Notes under the pieces: generated by a model
The model's database searches: none
What the model was told of the DNA's origin: nothing
Seen by the model: only the letters and a program-made list of their open reading frames with translations
Assembly: GCF_014191305.1 (NCBI RefSeq)
Contig: NZ_JACHWJ010000003.1
Coordinates: forward strand, 248,001 to 312,000
DNA: 64,000 nt
Direction of reading: 5' to 3'
Source: Pseudoclavibacter helvolus
GTDB taxonomy: Bacteria; Actinomycetota; Actinomycetes; Actinomycetales; Microbacteriaceae
Made by a program: the position numbers and the translations under genes
Part shown: one piece after another, positions 52,180 through 60,718 of the stretch
Layout: each line of letters begins with the position of its first letter
Position numbering within the stretch: the stretch's first letter is position 1

Positions 52180-53205
52180 TCAGACCCAGCGGACCCAGTT
52201 CGCGCCAGCGCCCGTCTCGACCTGCTGCAGCTCCGTCAGGTGGTCGCCGCGGACCTCGTAGAGCGACACCTGGGTCGCGCCCTCGCCTGCGGCCACCAGG
52301 AATCGGCCGTCGGGGCTGAGGCCGAAGCCACGCGGGTGCTGCTGCGTGACGGTGAACGACGCGGCGTCCTCGAGGGAACCGTCGCTGTTCACCGTGAGCG
52401 GCGCGAGCGTGCTTGTCGTGCGCTCCGACGTCCACAGGAACTGCTCGTCCGCGCCCCAGTGCACATCCGCTCCCCAGATCGAGCGCGGCTCGAGGGGGTT
52501 TCCGCCGAGGACGCCCCGCTGGAGGCCCTGCAACGCATCCGCGTAGCTGGCCGAGTCGACAAACGACAGCGTGCCGTTGCTCGCATCGCGCTCGAAGCGC
52601 AGCACCTCGCCGCTGAATTCGGTGATCACGTAGGCGAAGGTCTCCGCGCCGTTCAGCACGATGTGGCGCGGGCCGCTGCCGGCCGGAGCGACCGCGCCTA
52701 CGGGGTCGAGCGCCTCGAGTTCGAGGTCGTCGGTGATGGCGTACTGCCCGACGACGTCGTCGCCGAGCGAGACGAAGTACGCGAAGCGGCCGTCGCTGCT
52801 CGGGGCGACCGAGTGCAGGTGACGGTGCTCGACGATCGTCGTCGCCTCGCCGACCTCGCCGTCGTTGATCGGCGCGATGAGGCCGTAGCTCGCGGAGTAG
52901 GCAGCGCCGAGCAGTGCGCCGCCGTCACGCGTCAGGGCGACATAGTTCAGGCCGCCGCGAGGAGTATCGCGGCGCGAGATGGACCTCAGCTCGCCCGACG
53001 CGCGGTCGAGGCGCAGCGTGACGATCGCGGCAGGGCGGCCCTTGACCGCGGCGTAGACGAGGTCGCGGCTGGCGTCGACGACGAAGTTCGAGCATCCCTG
53101 CAGGTCTGTTGCAACGGACAGGCGCTCGAGGGTCGCGCCGTCGAAGCGGAAGACGGAGATGGAGCCTTCGCCGGCGTTCGCGACGAGTACAAGCTGGGTG
53201 GTCAT
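52180..53205 (-). CDS. Lactonase-family beta-propeller protein
   Basis: A 341-residue seven-bladed propeller of the 6-phosphogluconolactonase (Pgl/YbhE-like) family. Repeated blocks such as SSDGRFAYFVSLGDD, GSGPRHIVLNGAETFAYV and QQHPRGFGLSPDGRFLVAAG mark successive blades. The catalytic role in this family is often uncertain. Its ATG (53205) overlaps the stop of the upstream Gfo/Idh/MocA gene (ATGA), so it probably opens the lactone made by that sugar dehydrogenase (inference). Confidence 0.87.
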   Translation of the reverse strand: MTTQLVLVANAGEGSISVFRFDGATLERLSVATDLQGCSNFVVDASRDLVYAAVKGRPAAIVTLRLDRASGELRSISRRDTPRGGLNYVALTRDGGALLGAAYSASYGLIAPINDGEVGEATTIVEHRHLHSVAPSSDGRFAYFVSLGDDVVGQYAITDDLELEALDPVGAVAPAGSGPRHIVLNGAETFAYVITEFSGEVLRFERDASNGTLSFVDSASYADALQGLQRGVLGGNPLEPRSIWGADVHWGADEQFLWTSERTTSTLAPLTVNSDGSLEDAASFTVTQQHPRGFGLSPDGRFLVAAGEGATQVSLYEVRGDHLTELQQVETGAGANWVRWV

Positions 53206-54185
53206 TCGGTTTCCTCCTGCGTTGCGGTTGAGGTTGCGGCCCTGGCGGTCGTGACGACGGAGAGCACGTCGGCGCTGTGATCGAGGCGGCGGTCGCGCTC
53301 CGCCGTGTCGTGCTCGCGGATGATGCGCTCGAACTCCAGGAACTCCTCCACCATGCGGTGCGGGTACTTCGTGAGATCGACGTGCTCTGCGTCGCCGCCG
53401 TTGGCTGCGTGGGTCACCGAGGCCATGACGTTCGGTGAGCCGTCGACGACGATCCAGCCGTCCTCGCCCTGGATCTTGCTGCGGATGGGCCCTGCGGAAT
53501 CCTTCGCGCAGACACACACTGCGGTGGTGTCGCCGTAGTCGAGGACAAGCACTCCGGAGGTGTCCACGCCGCGCTGCACGTTCGCCGTGTAGGTGACCTT
53601 CAGTGGTCGGCCGAGCAGGCCGACGACGAAGTGGATGGCGTAGATGCCGAGGTCCATAAGCGCGCCGCCACCCTGGGCAGGGTCGAAGGCGGGCAGCACG
53701 GTGCCCTCGCGGAAGGCGTTGTACCGCGAGGAGTACTGGGAGTAGTCGGACTGGATGAGCTTGACCTTGCCGACGCGATCGAGGTTCTCCTTGATCCAGC
53801 GGTAGTTCGCAAGGTACTGCGTCGTGATGGCTTCGATGAGGATCAGGTCACGCGCCGTGGCGAGCGCGCGCAGCTCCTCGAGCTCAGACTCCTCGAGCAC
53901 AAACGGCTTCTCGCAGATGACGTGTTTGCCCGCCTCGAGCGCCTGGCGTGAGACCTCGAAGTGCAGAGAGTTGGGCAGCGCGACCCAGACCGTGTCGATG
54001 GATGCGTCCGCGAGGCACTCGTCGAGGTCGGTGTAGACGCGCTCGATCCCGAACTGTTCCTGGAGCGTCTCCAGGTGCTCGCGCCTGCGTCCCTGGATGG
54101 CGGCGAGCTCGAGCCCCGGCACCTCGGTGGCGTGCGGCAGGAATTCGGCAACGATCTGCCCCGCGCCGATCACGGCGAGCCTCAT
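53202..54185 (-). CDS. Gfo/Idh/MocA family oxidoreductase
   Basis: A 327-residue NAD(P)-dependent oxidoreductase. MRLAVIGAGQIVAEFLPHA is the Rossmann opening; GKHVICEKPFVLEESELEEL has the EKP motif; GGALMDLGIYAIHFVVGLLG is the conserved C-domain block. It is coupled by ATGA overlap to a lactonase-type gene, so a sugar dehydrogenase/lactonase pair is suggested. It starts at ATG 54185. Confidence 0.9.
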   Translation of the reverse strand: MRLAVIGAGQIVAEFLPHATEVPGLELAAIQGRRREHLETLQEQFGIERVYTDLDECLADASIDTVWVALPNSLHFEVSRQALEAGKHVICEKPFVLEESELEELRALATARDLILIEAITTQYLANYRWIKENLDRVGKVKLIQSDYSQYSSRYNAFREGTVLPAFDPAQGGGALMDLGIYAIHFVVGLLGRPLKVTYTANVQRGVDTSGVLVLDYGDTTAVCVCAKDSAGPIRSKIQGEDGWIVVDGSPNVMASVTHAANGGDAEHVDLTKYPHRMVEEFLEFERIIREHDTAERDRRLDHSADVLSVVTTARAATSTATQEETE

Positions 54186-54494
54186 CGGGCCGTCCTCATG
54201 ATCGGGGCGGCGATTGCGAGCTTGGGGGAGGTCGAGAAATGCACGCTTTCGATCCTATTCGGGGTCCGCCCACGCAAAGTCTCAGCCTGCACGGCCGCCT
54301 GCGCTAGCACCGCAGCCTGCAAGCGCGCGCGATTTTGCCAAGGCAACGCCCAGGTCCGGGCCGCGTCGTGCATGAGAGGGCGGAGGGCAGTTCTCCCCGT
54401 CACGCGCCGAGACGCCAACGCACCCGATGGCCCCAAATCGCGGGGCTACGCTCGCCCACACCCCGGACCAGCCGGGCCTGTCGAAGGAGTCCCC
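54186..54494. other. 309-bp intergenic region without a gene
   Basis: Divergent spacer between the oxidoreductase gene and a small secreted protein gene. It should hold both promoters, but no convincing -35/-10 pair was found. A short inverted TTGCC/GGCAA pair lies near 54337. Confidence 0.4.
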
Positions 54495-54719
54495 ATGCGT
54501 CGAATCGCCTCAAGCATCACCGCAGCGCTCTTCGCCGTCGGTATCGCCGTCTCAGCGCCTGCGATCGCCAATGCAGGCACCGAGCAGATGTACTGGACCG
54601 GCGGCTCGCTCGCCGACTGCCAGGCCGTGCAGCGCACCTACATCAGCTCGTGGACCAAGATAACCGAGTCATGCCACCGCAACGGCAATGGCTACTCGTT
54701 CACCTGGACGTCGATCTGA
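54495..54719 (+). CDS. Small secreted hypothetical protein
   Basis: A 74-residue protein not recognised from any family. Residues 1-27 form a clear signal peptide (MRRIASS, hydrophobic core, cleavage after ANA). The mature part is about 47 residues, aromatic-rich (Trp, Tyr), with two Cys (in LADCQAVQ and TESCHRNG) that could form a disulfide. Ribosome site AAGGAGTCCCC before ATG 54495 supports expression. It ends 4 bp from the convergent RNase gene. Function unknown. Confidence 0.8.
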   Translation: MRRIASSITAALFAVGIAVSAPAIANAGTEQMYWTGGSLADCQAVQRTYISSWTKITESCHRNGNGYSFTWTSI

Positions 54720-54723
54720 CAGA

Positions 54724-56232
54724 TCATGCAACGCTGAGGGTGACCGCCCGCTTCTCGGGGTCCGCGGCTTCGACGCGCACTCGCACCGCGGATCCCAGCT
54801 CGAGGGCCGAGGCGTCACCGACGAGCCTGGCCCGCACGGCCGGGTCTCGCAGCAGCACCGTAGCCTTCGCCTGCCCGCCGTCGGCGCCGCCGGTTGGTGA
54901 CGACTCGACGACGATCCCGTCCAGCTCCTCGCCGAGCAGCGGCTCGAGCAGCACGGCCTCGAGCAGGTCGACCGTCTCCCGCTCGTACGCGTTCGCGCGC
55001 CGAGACCCGTCGGCCATCTCGCCGGGGAGCGCGTCCAGCGCATCCACCACCCAGGCCGGAGCGGGCTCACCGGCGCAGAAGGCGAGCGCGATCTCGGTGC
55101 CGTACCGGTCGACGAGGCGTCGCAGGGGAGCGGTGACGTGCGCGTACTCGGCCGCAATGGCGCTGTGGGATGCGTCGCTTGGCACTTCGGGGTTGGCTGG
55201 TGTTCCGAAGGCGACGTAGCCGGCACCGCGGAACAGGCGGGTCGCCTCGGTCGCGAACGCCGCGTGCTCGGGCTGCGACGAGTCGATGGTTCTGACGAAC
55301 TCCGCGTACGACTTGCCGGGCGACCACTCGAAGCCGAGCGTGATCGCGACGCGGCGTAGCCGGTCGACGTCCTCGTCGCGAGCCGGATCGAGCGTGCGCC
55401 AGATCCCCACGCCGGCGCGGCGCTGCAACCGGGCCGCCGCAATGCCGGTGAGCAGCGACAGCTGCGCGTTGAACTCCTCGCACGCGAGCGCCTTGCGCAG
55501 CACGAGCGTGTAGCGTGCGCCGTCATTGCTGCGTTCGATCTCCTGATCAGGCACCTCGAGGGTCGCACCGCCACGAGCGAACTGGGCATCGATGCGCAGC
55601 TGGCCCACCTCGGCCAGGAGCTGCAGGAGCTCGCCCGCGGTCCCTTCGTCGAGCTGCCGCTGCACGGCGGGGTAGTCGAGCTGCGCGCGCGAGCGAACGA
55701 TCGATCGACGTACGTCGATGTCGCCGACAAGCTCACCCGAGCCGTCGAGGCGCATCCGCCACACGATGGCAGGCCGGTCGACGTCTGGGAGCAGGCTCGC
55801 GGCACCCTCACTGAGTACGGCCGGATGCAGTCCGTAGCGACCGTCGGGCCCGTACACGGTGAGCGCGCGACGGTGCGTCTCGGCGTCCAGCGCGCCGCCA
55901 GGCTCGACGAATGCCGCCACGTCGGCGATCGCATAGAAAACCTCGTAGGCGGCGACGTCATCGATGCCTGATCCGACCGCATCGTCGACCCGACGCAGGA
56001 AGAAGGCCTGGTCGAGGTCGCGGGAGCCGACCGGGTCGAGCGTCACGAAAGGCAGCTCGCGCAGGTCTTGTCGGCCGGGCCCTGCCTCAAACGACCGCGA
56101 CGCCGCGGCCTCCGCCTCGGCAAGCGCATCTGCGGGGTAGTCGACAGGGATCTCGAGCTCGGTGCGGAGCCGCTCCAGGTAGGGGCCGAGCACCGCGGCG
56201 GCTGCGCCTGCCTGCACTGCGCGCGTGCTCAT
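54724..56232 (-). CDS. RNB-domain ribonuclease (RNase II/R-like)
   Basis: A 502-residue exoribonuclease. The RNB domain opens PFVTLDPVGSRDLDQAFFL, in which the paired Asp residues bind Mg; DASHSAIAAEYAHVTAPLRRLVDRY is the later conserved motif. It is shorter than RNase R or II because N-terminal cold-shock domains are mostly absent and the C-terminal OB region is abbreviated. It degrades single-stranded RNA 3' to 5'. Actinobacterial versions of this size are common. Confidence 0.9.
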   Translation of the reverse strand: MSTRAVQAGAAAAVLGPYLERLRTELEIPVDYPADALAEAEAAASRSFEAGPGRQDLRELPFVTLDPVGSRDLDQAFFLRRVDDAVGSGIDDVAAYEVFYAIADVAAFVEPGGALDAETHRRALTVYGPDGRYGLHPAVLSEGAASLLPDVDRPAIVWRMRLDGSGELVGDIDVRRSIVRSRAQLDYPAVQRQLDEGTAGELLQLLAEVGQLRIDAQFARGGATLEVPDQEIERSNDGARYTLVLRKALACEEFNAQLSLLTGIAAARLQRRAGVGIWRTLDPARDEDVDRLRRVAITLGFEWSPGKSYAEFVRTIDSSQPEHAAFATEATRLFRGAGYVAFGTPANPEVPSDASHSAIAAEYAHVTAPLRRLVDRYGTEIALAFCAGEPAPAWVVDALDALPGEMADGSRRANAYERETVDLLEAVLLEPLLGEELDGIVVESSPTGGADGGQAKATVLLRDPAVRARLVGDASALELGSAVRVRVEAADPEKRAVTLSVA

Positions 56233-56394
56233 TGGGTGCTCAACTCCTGAGCGGGGACTCGGCTGCTCGACTGCATAGCGTCAACGTAGCTGGTGCCACT
56301 GACATCCGAGCCGAGCGTGCCTCTCGCGGTGCGTTCAGCTCTCGAATTCGCCCGATGACCGGGCTACCCTCGGTGCAAGCACGAGGAGCGCCGC

Positions 56395-57369
56395 ATGGAT
56401 ACACAACTCGAGACGTGGCTGCTGGACTCCGACCCTGCGCTGCGATGGCAGGTTGAGCGGGACCTGCTTGGTGCGCCCGAGGAGCAGTGGAAGGCTACGC
56501 GCTCACGCATGGCGACCGAGGGGTTCGGGGCCAAGCTCCTCTCGCATCAGGACCCAGACGGGACCTGGGCCGGCGGCGCGTTCTTCCCCGAGGGCTGGGG
56601 ATGGGAGAACAACGATCCTCAGCCGTGGACCACCACAACCTGGGTGCTCAAGGACCTCCGCGAGTGGGGGATGGACGCGCGGATGCTCGAAGGCACGGCC
56701 GAGAAGCTCGAGAAGGTCACGTGGGAGTACGACGACCTGCCCTACTGGCACGGCGAAGTCGACTGCTGCATCAACTCCTGGACCCTGTCGAACGGGCTCT
56801 GGCTCGGTGCGGGCGTCGATGGCATCGTGACCTGGTTCCTCGACCACCAGCAGGGCGACGGCGGCTGGAACTGCGAGTGGGTGGAGGGCTCCGCGAAGTC
56901 CTCATTCCACTCGACCCTTAACTCGCTCATCGGCCTGCTCGACTACCAGCTCGCCACCGGCGACGCGGGGCGCGTGCGCGCATCCCGCCGACGCGGCGAG
57001 GAGTACCTGCTCGAGCGCTCGCTGTTCCGCAGGCTGTCGACGGGGGAGCCGTTCTACGAGCAGGCCACGAGCCTCGTCTACCCGCGCCGCGCCTGGTACT
57101 CCGTGCTCGGAGCGGCTGACTACTTCCGCGCAGCCGCGCTCGCGGACGGCACGAGGCCGGACACGAGGATGGCGGAGGCGGTCGAGATCATCCGTTCCCA
57201 GCGCCAGCCGGACGGCACCTGGCTGCAGGGGCATCGGCTACTCGGCGATGTCTGGGCGCACGTCGACGCCCCGAAGGGTGAGCCGTCGAAGTGGGTCACG
57301 TTGCAGGCGCTTCGCATCCTCGACTGGTGGGACAGTCCCGACCGGCGGGATGCGGCGGCGACGCTCTGA
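56395..57369 (+). CDS. Squalene cyclase/prenyltransferase-like alpha-toroid protein
   Basis: A 324-residue alpha/alpha-toroid protein. Three QW-like repeats are visible: HQDPDGTW (51-58), HQQGDGGW (151-158) and QRQPDGTW (269-276). It is only half the length of squalene-hopene cyclase and lacks a DxDD catalytic motif, so true cyclase activity is unlikely. It probably represents a single-domain toroid of unknown role. GAGGAGCGCCGC precedes ATG 56395. Confidence 0.75.
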   Translation: MDTQLETWLLDSDPALRWQVERDLLGAPEEQWKATRSRMATEGFGAKLLSHQDPDGTWAGGAFFPEGWGWENNDPQPWTTTTWVLKDLREWGMDARMLEGTAEKLEKVTWEYDDLPYWHGEVDCCINSWTLSNGLWLGAGVDGIVTWFLDHQQGDGGWNCEWVEGSAKSSFHSTLNSLIGLLDYQLATGDAGRVRASRRRGEEYLLERSLFRRLSTGEPFYEQATSLVYPRRAWYSVLGAADYFRAAALADGTRPDTRMAEAVEIIRSQRQPDGTWLQGHRLLGDVWAHVDAPKGEPSKWVTLQALRILDWWDSPDRRDAAATL

Positions 57370-57425
57370 GCGGACACGGATGCGATCCATGCGTTCTCCA
57401 TAGATCGGTAGGTCACGATGTGCGC

Positions 57426-58478
57426 ATGGTTGACTTCAACAAGATCCTCGGCGCGGCCTCCAAGGCCCTCGGTAACTCGGGCAACTCGGGCGCAAACCGG
57501 GGCGGCAAGAGCGGCTCCGGGGACTGGAAGGACATGGTTCGCAAGGTCGCTGACCAGGTGACGGGCGACGGTCAGCAGCCGCGAGGACAGCAGAGCTACC
57601 CGAGCCAGCAGAGAAACCCAAGCCAACAGAGCCAGCAGGCGTACCCGCGCCGCGACAGCTCCTCTTCCCAGCACGATCGGTACGCGCAGCAGCCACCGAG
57701 CGCCCCGAACTATGGATCGCGCCCCGGTGCGGGCGCGGCCTCTGGGACCGCAGCCGACAAGGCCGCGATCGCGAAGTACGACTATCTCCTCAAGACAGCG
57801 GCGCCCGACCAGCTCGAGCAGGCGCACCGAGAGGCGTTCCAGCGGCTCACACCGGCCCAGCGCGACCAGGTGCGGGAGCGCCTGAGCGCCGAGTCCGGGC
57901 CGTACGATCGCCCGCAGTCGAGTTCGCCGGACGACCTGGCGCGCGCCGCAACGCGCGGCGAGGTGCAGCGACCCGGTTTCATGGCGAAGGTGCTCGGCGC
58001 GGGCAAGCGCATCGCCGGATCGCGGGGCGGCGGGAACTTCACGCCCGGGTCGAGCCGTGGCGGTTCTTCTCGCTTCGGCCGCGGCATGGGGGTCGCGGGT
58101 GCGGCGGCGGCGGGAGCGGGTGCTGGCGCGCTCGGCGGCATCGCCCTTGGGGTGGTCGGCGGAGCCGTCGCGAGCTCCGTCGCACTTCCACTGATCGGTG
58201 ACGCGATGGCCTCCGGTATCGACTTCGACGGCATGGCCGCATCCGGAATTGAAGGCTTCGAGGGGCTCACGGCCGACCTCGGCGAGTTCGGCGGAATCGG
58301 CGGAATCGGCGACGCGGTGTCCGGTCTCGGCGACCAGGTCGGCGGGTTCGGCGAGCAGCTGAGCGGTGCCGGCGAGCAGCTGACGGGCGCTGGTGACCAG
58401 TTCCTCGGCGGCATCGAAGAGCAGGCGGGCAACTTCGGCTTCGACATTCCGGGCCTCGGCGACCTCTTCGGCAAGTAG
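57426..58478 (+). CDS. Low-complexity Gly/Gln-rich hypothetical protein
   Basis: A 350-residue protein with no enzyme motif. The N-terminus (MVDFNKILGAASKAL) is followed by a Gln/Ser/Pro-rich tract, a charged helical segment (AKYDYLLKTAAPDQLEQAHR, then LTPAQRDQVRERLSA), a glycine-rich hydrophobic stretch (about 220-260) that may associate with the membrane, and a C-terminal array of short FGGIGG/GDQVGGFGEQL-like repeats. It resembles actinobacterial proteins sometimes labelled cation-transporting ATPase without evidence. Function unknown. Confidence 0.7.
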   Translation: MVDFNKILGAASKALGNSGNSGANRGGKSGSGDWKDMVRKVADQVTGDGQQPRGQQSYPSQQRNPSQQSQQAYPRRDSSSSQHDRYAQQPPSAPNYGSRPGAGAASGTAADKAAIAKYDYLLKTAAPDQLEQAHREAFQRLTPAQRDQVRERLSAESGPYDRPQSSSPDDLARAATRGEVQRPGFMAKVLGAGKRIAGSRGGGNFTPGSSRGGSSRFGRGMGVAGAAAAGAGAGALGGIALGVVGGAVASSVALPLIGDAMASGIDFDGMAASGIEGFEGLTADLGEFGGIGGIGDAVSGLGDQVGGFGEQLSGAGEQLTGAGDQFLGGIEEQAGNFGFDIPGLGDLFGK

Positions 58479-58493
58479 CGGCGCCGCTTGCTC

Positions 58494-58571
58494 TGACCAA
58501 CTTCCGTGATGGATCTGGCTTCGAAGCCTGCTGTCGCGGTAGGTGGCCTCGTTCATCACGGAAGTTGGCCA
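58494..58571. repeat. 78-bp palindromic repeat, family 1, copy C
   Basis: TGACCAACTTCCGTGATG (58494-58511) opposes CATCACGGAAGTTGGCCA (58554-58571), with one mismatch in 18 bp. The core is 42 bp, the same length as in copy B. It lies between two genes on the same strand. Confidence 0.8.
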
Positions 58572-58609
58572 GGACGGGCTTGGAAGTTGGTTCCCGTTAG
58601 GCTCGGCTG

Positions 58610-59746
58610 ATGGCGAATCGCAGCTACCTCTACGTTGTCGACGAGGCCCCGGGGCAGGGAGCTCCACTCACCAGGGTCACCGGTCTCTCCGAGTGGAATT
58701 GGGACGTGCCGCTTGTGCACGAGCTGCTCGTCTCGGGTTCCGGGCGCCTTGTTCCCTCGACGATCTGGGACGCGCCCGCCACGGCGATCCTCGGCGACTT
58801 CGACCAGGGCGTCGCCAACCTCGAGCGCCTCTTCGCGCAGCTCCCACAGGATGAGGAAACGCAGCGGCAGGTTGCCGAAGCGCGAAGCGCGCTCGCCGAT
58901 CCCGACAAGCGGGGCAGGTACCTGCTGCTGGAGGTCGCCGAGATCCACGTGCTCGGCGTCACCGACGACGACAACCCGTTCCCTGAGATGCGCACGGAAG
59001 CCGAGGGCATGGTCTGCGATTCTGAGCGCGACGTCGAGCTGCTCATCCGCTATGCGCTTGAGCAGCCCGCGGACAAGCTCGACGAACTCACGGGCTCCGG
59101 CTCCTGGGCGAACAATCTGTACTTCGCGCCGACTGGAGATCCGCAGCAGGCGCCCCAGATTGAGCAGCCGCAGCCGCAGGCTGAGCCCGCCGTCGACATC
59201 GCGGTGCCGTCGCAGGCCTGGGATCAGACGACGCCACCTCAGGCGGCGCCTCAGCTCGCGCTGCCTGCGAACCAGCAGGCACCGCAGTTCCCGCCGCCGA
59301 CTGGTCAGCCGCAGCAGGTCCTCCTCACGAGGCCGCTCTCGAACGGGGCCACCCAGTGGGCGCTCGGGCTGCTGGCGCTCATCCCGTTCCCGTTCATAGG
59401 TGCGCTTGCCGCGGGCATCGTCATGATCATCACGGGTCGGTCGCGTGGTCCGGCGACCGACGCTGGCGAGCGGAACCGGACGGCTGCCTCGAACTGGGGC
59501 CTGACCTACCTGATCGCGACGGTTCTCCTGGTGACGCTGCACTTCTCGTTGCTGGTCAACCTGGCGAGTTTCAACGAATCGTTCGCGACGTCGTTCTACC
59601 CGATCGGCATCCCCATCACGATCTGGGTGGCAGTGTCGGCGGTGCACATCGTGTTTTCGATTGTCGGTTGCGTCAAAGCAACCCGGGGTCGGGTGTTCAA
59701 GCCCGTCGCGCTGCCGTTCTTCCGGCCGCGCGTGCACGTTCGCTGA
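58610..59746 (+). CDS. Hypothetical protein, soluble N-terminus plus DUF4870-like membrane domain
   Basis: A 378-residue protein. It opens MANRSYLYVVDE, like a group of uncharacterised bacterial proteins. A soluble acidic half (1-175) is followed by a Pro/Gln/Ala-rich linker (about 180-240) and a hydrophobic C-terminal domain (about 250-360) with three to four helices, including PFIGALAAGIVMIITGRS and VFSIVGCVKATRG as in DUF4870 proteins. Function unknown; the linked domains suggest a soluble sensor tethered to the membrane (inference). Confidence 0.7.
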   Translation: MANRSYLYVVDEAPGQGAPLTRVTGLSEWNWDVPLVHELLVSGSGRLVPSTIWDAPATAILGDFDQGVANLERLFAQLPQDEETQRQVAEARSALADPDKRGRYLLLEVAEIHVLGVTDDDNPFPEMRTEAEGMVCDSERDVELLIRYALEQPADKLDELTGSGSWANNLYFAPTGDPQQAPQIEQPQPQAEPAVDIAVPSQAWDQTTPPQAAPQLALPANQQAPQFPPPTGQPQQVLLTRPLSNGATQWALGLLALIPFPFIGALAAGIVMIITGRSRGPATDAGERNRTAASNWGLTYLIATVLLVTLHFSLLVNLASFNESFATSFYPIGIPITIWVAVSAVHIVFSIVGCVKATRGRVFKPVALPFFRPRVHVR

Positions 59747-59788
59747 CACCCGCCGCTGCCCGTGAGCTCGGCGTCTGCGAGCGGACCC

Positions 59789-59866
59789 TGACCAACTTGC
59801 GTGATTGGTGGCCGCATCCGGTGTCTAACGGCGAACGACAGGGCATCTCGTCCCGGAAGTTGGCCG
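59789..59866. repeat. 78-bp palindromic repeat, family 1, copy D
   Basis: It begins TGACCAACTTGCGTGAT and ends CCCGGAAGTTGGCCG, the most diverged copy. The arms match over CCAACTT and a few flanking bases. It lies between convergent genes. Confidence 0.6.
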
Positions 59867-59897
59867 GTGGGCAAAGGCCGGAGACCCGCCCGCGGCG

Positions 59898-60701
59898 CTA
59901 CTCGTCGCCGCGGGTGAGGCGCTGCGAGAAGTAGACGGGGATGAACGACAGCAGGATGAGGACCGTCGCGGCGACGTTCACGAGGCTCGCCTCGTTGGGT
60001 CGGCCCATCTGGTTCATGATCCACAGCGGCAGGGTGTCGACGCCCGGCGGGGCGGTGAAGATCGTGACGACAACCTCGTCGAAGCTGAGCGCGAAGGCGA
60101 GGAGCGCGCCAGCGATGAACGCCGAGCGGAACTGCGGGAACGTGACGAGGCGGAAGGTCTCCCAGATGCCGGCGCCGAGGTCCATCGACGCCTCCTCGAG
60201 GCTCTGGTTCATGCGCCGCAGCCTCGCGAGCACGTTGTTGAAGACCATGACGATGCAGAACGTGCCGTGGGCGATGATCATCCCGAAGTAGCCGAGCTGG
60301 ATGCCGATGGGGTCGAGGATGCTCGAGTACGTGTTGCTGAGAGCGACACCGGTGACGACGCCGGGGAGCGCGATGGGCAGCACGACAAGCAGGTTGACGG
60401 CGTCGCGCCCGAAGAACGAGTACCGCTGGAGCGCGAAGGCGACGAGGGTCCCGAGGATGCAGGCGATGATCGTCGCGCCGGTCGCGGTGATGATCGAGTT
60501 CAGAATCGCCGTGTGCAGCGACGTCTCGCCTGCCGCCTTGATCCACCAGTCGAGCGAGAACCCGGGGATCGGCCAGGCGGAGATGCGGGCGGAGCTGAAC
60601 GAGTTCGCGACCACGAGCAGCAGCGGCACGTAGATGAACCCGAGGACGGCGATGACAAACGCCCCGAGGGTGAAGCGTGCGGTCTTGGAAAGCCTGAGCA
60701 T
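59898..60701 (-). CDS. potC: Polyamine-type ABC transporter permease (PotC)
   Basis: A 267-residue permease with about six helices. The coupling loop reads NQSLEEASMDLGAGIWETFRLV (EAA motif), split by the family GAG. It pairs with the PotB-type protein whose gene ends 17 bp upstream. TAGGAGTCAGC precedes ATG 60701. Confidence 0.88.
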   Translation of the reverse strand: MLRLSKTARFTLGAFVIAVLGFIYVPLLLVVANSFSSARISAWPIPGFSLDWWIKAAGETSLHTAILNSIITATGATIIACILGTLVAFALQRYSFFGRDAVNLLVVLPIALPGVVTGVALSNTYSSILDPIGIQLGYFGMIIAHGTFCIVMVFNNVLARLRRMNQSLEEASMDLGAGIWETFRLVTFPQFRSAFIAGALLAFALSFDEVVVTIFTAPPGVDTLPLWIMNQMGRPNEASLVNVAATVLILLSFIPVYFSQRLTRGDE

Positions 60702-60718
60702 GCTGACTCCTAGAGGCG

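Noticed and set aside
54182-54436. An 84-codon frame in the spacer upstream of the small secreted protein
   Set aside because: No ribosome binding site, no family resemblance, and it overlaps the likely promoter region.
56395-57369. Annotation as squalene-hopene cyclase
   Set aside because: Half the expected length and no DxDD catalytic motif; only QW-like repeats support the relation.
57426-58478. Annotation as a cation-transporting ATPase
   Set aside because: No P-type ATPase phosphorylation site, nucleotide-binding domain or adequate membrane helices are present.
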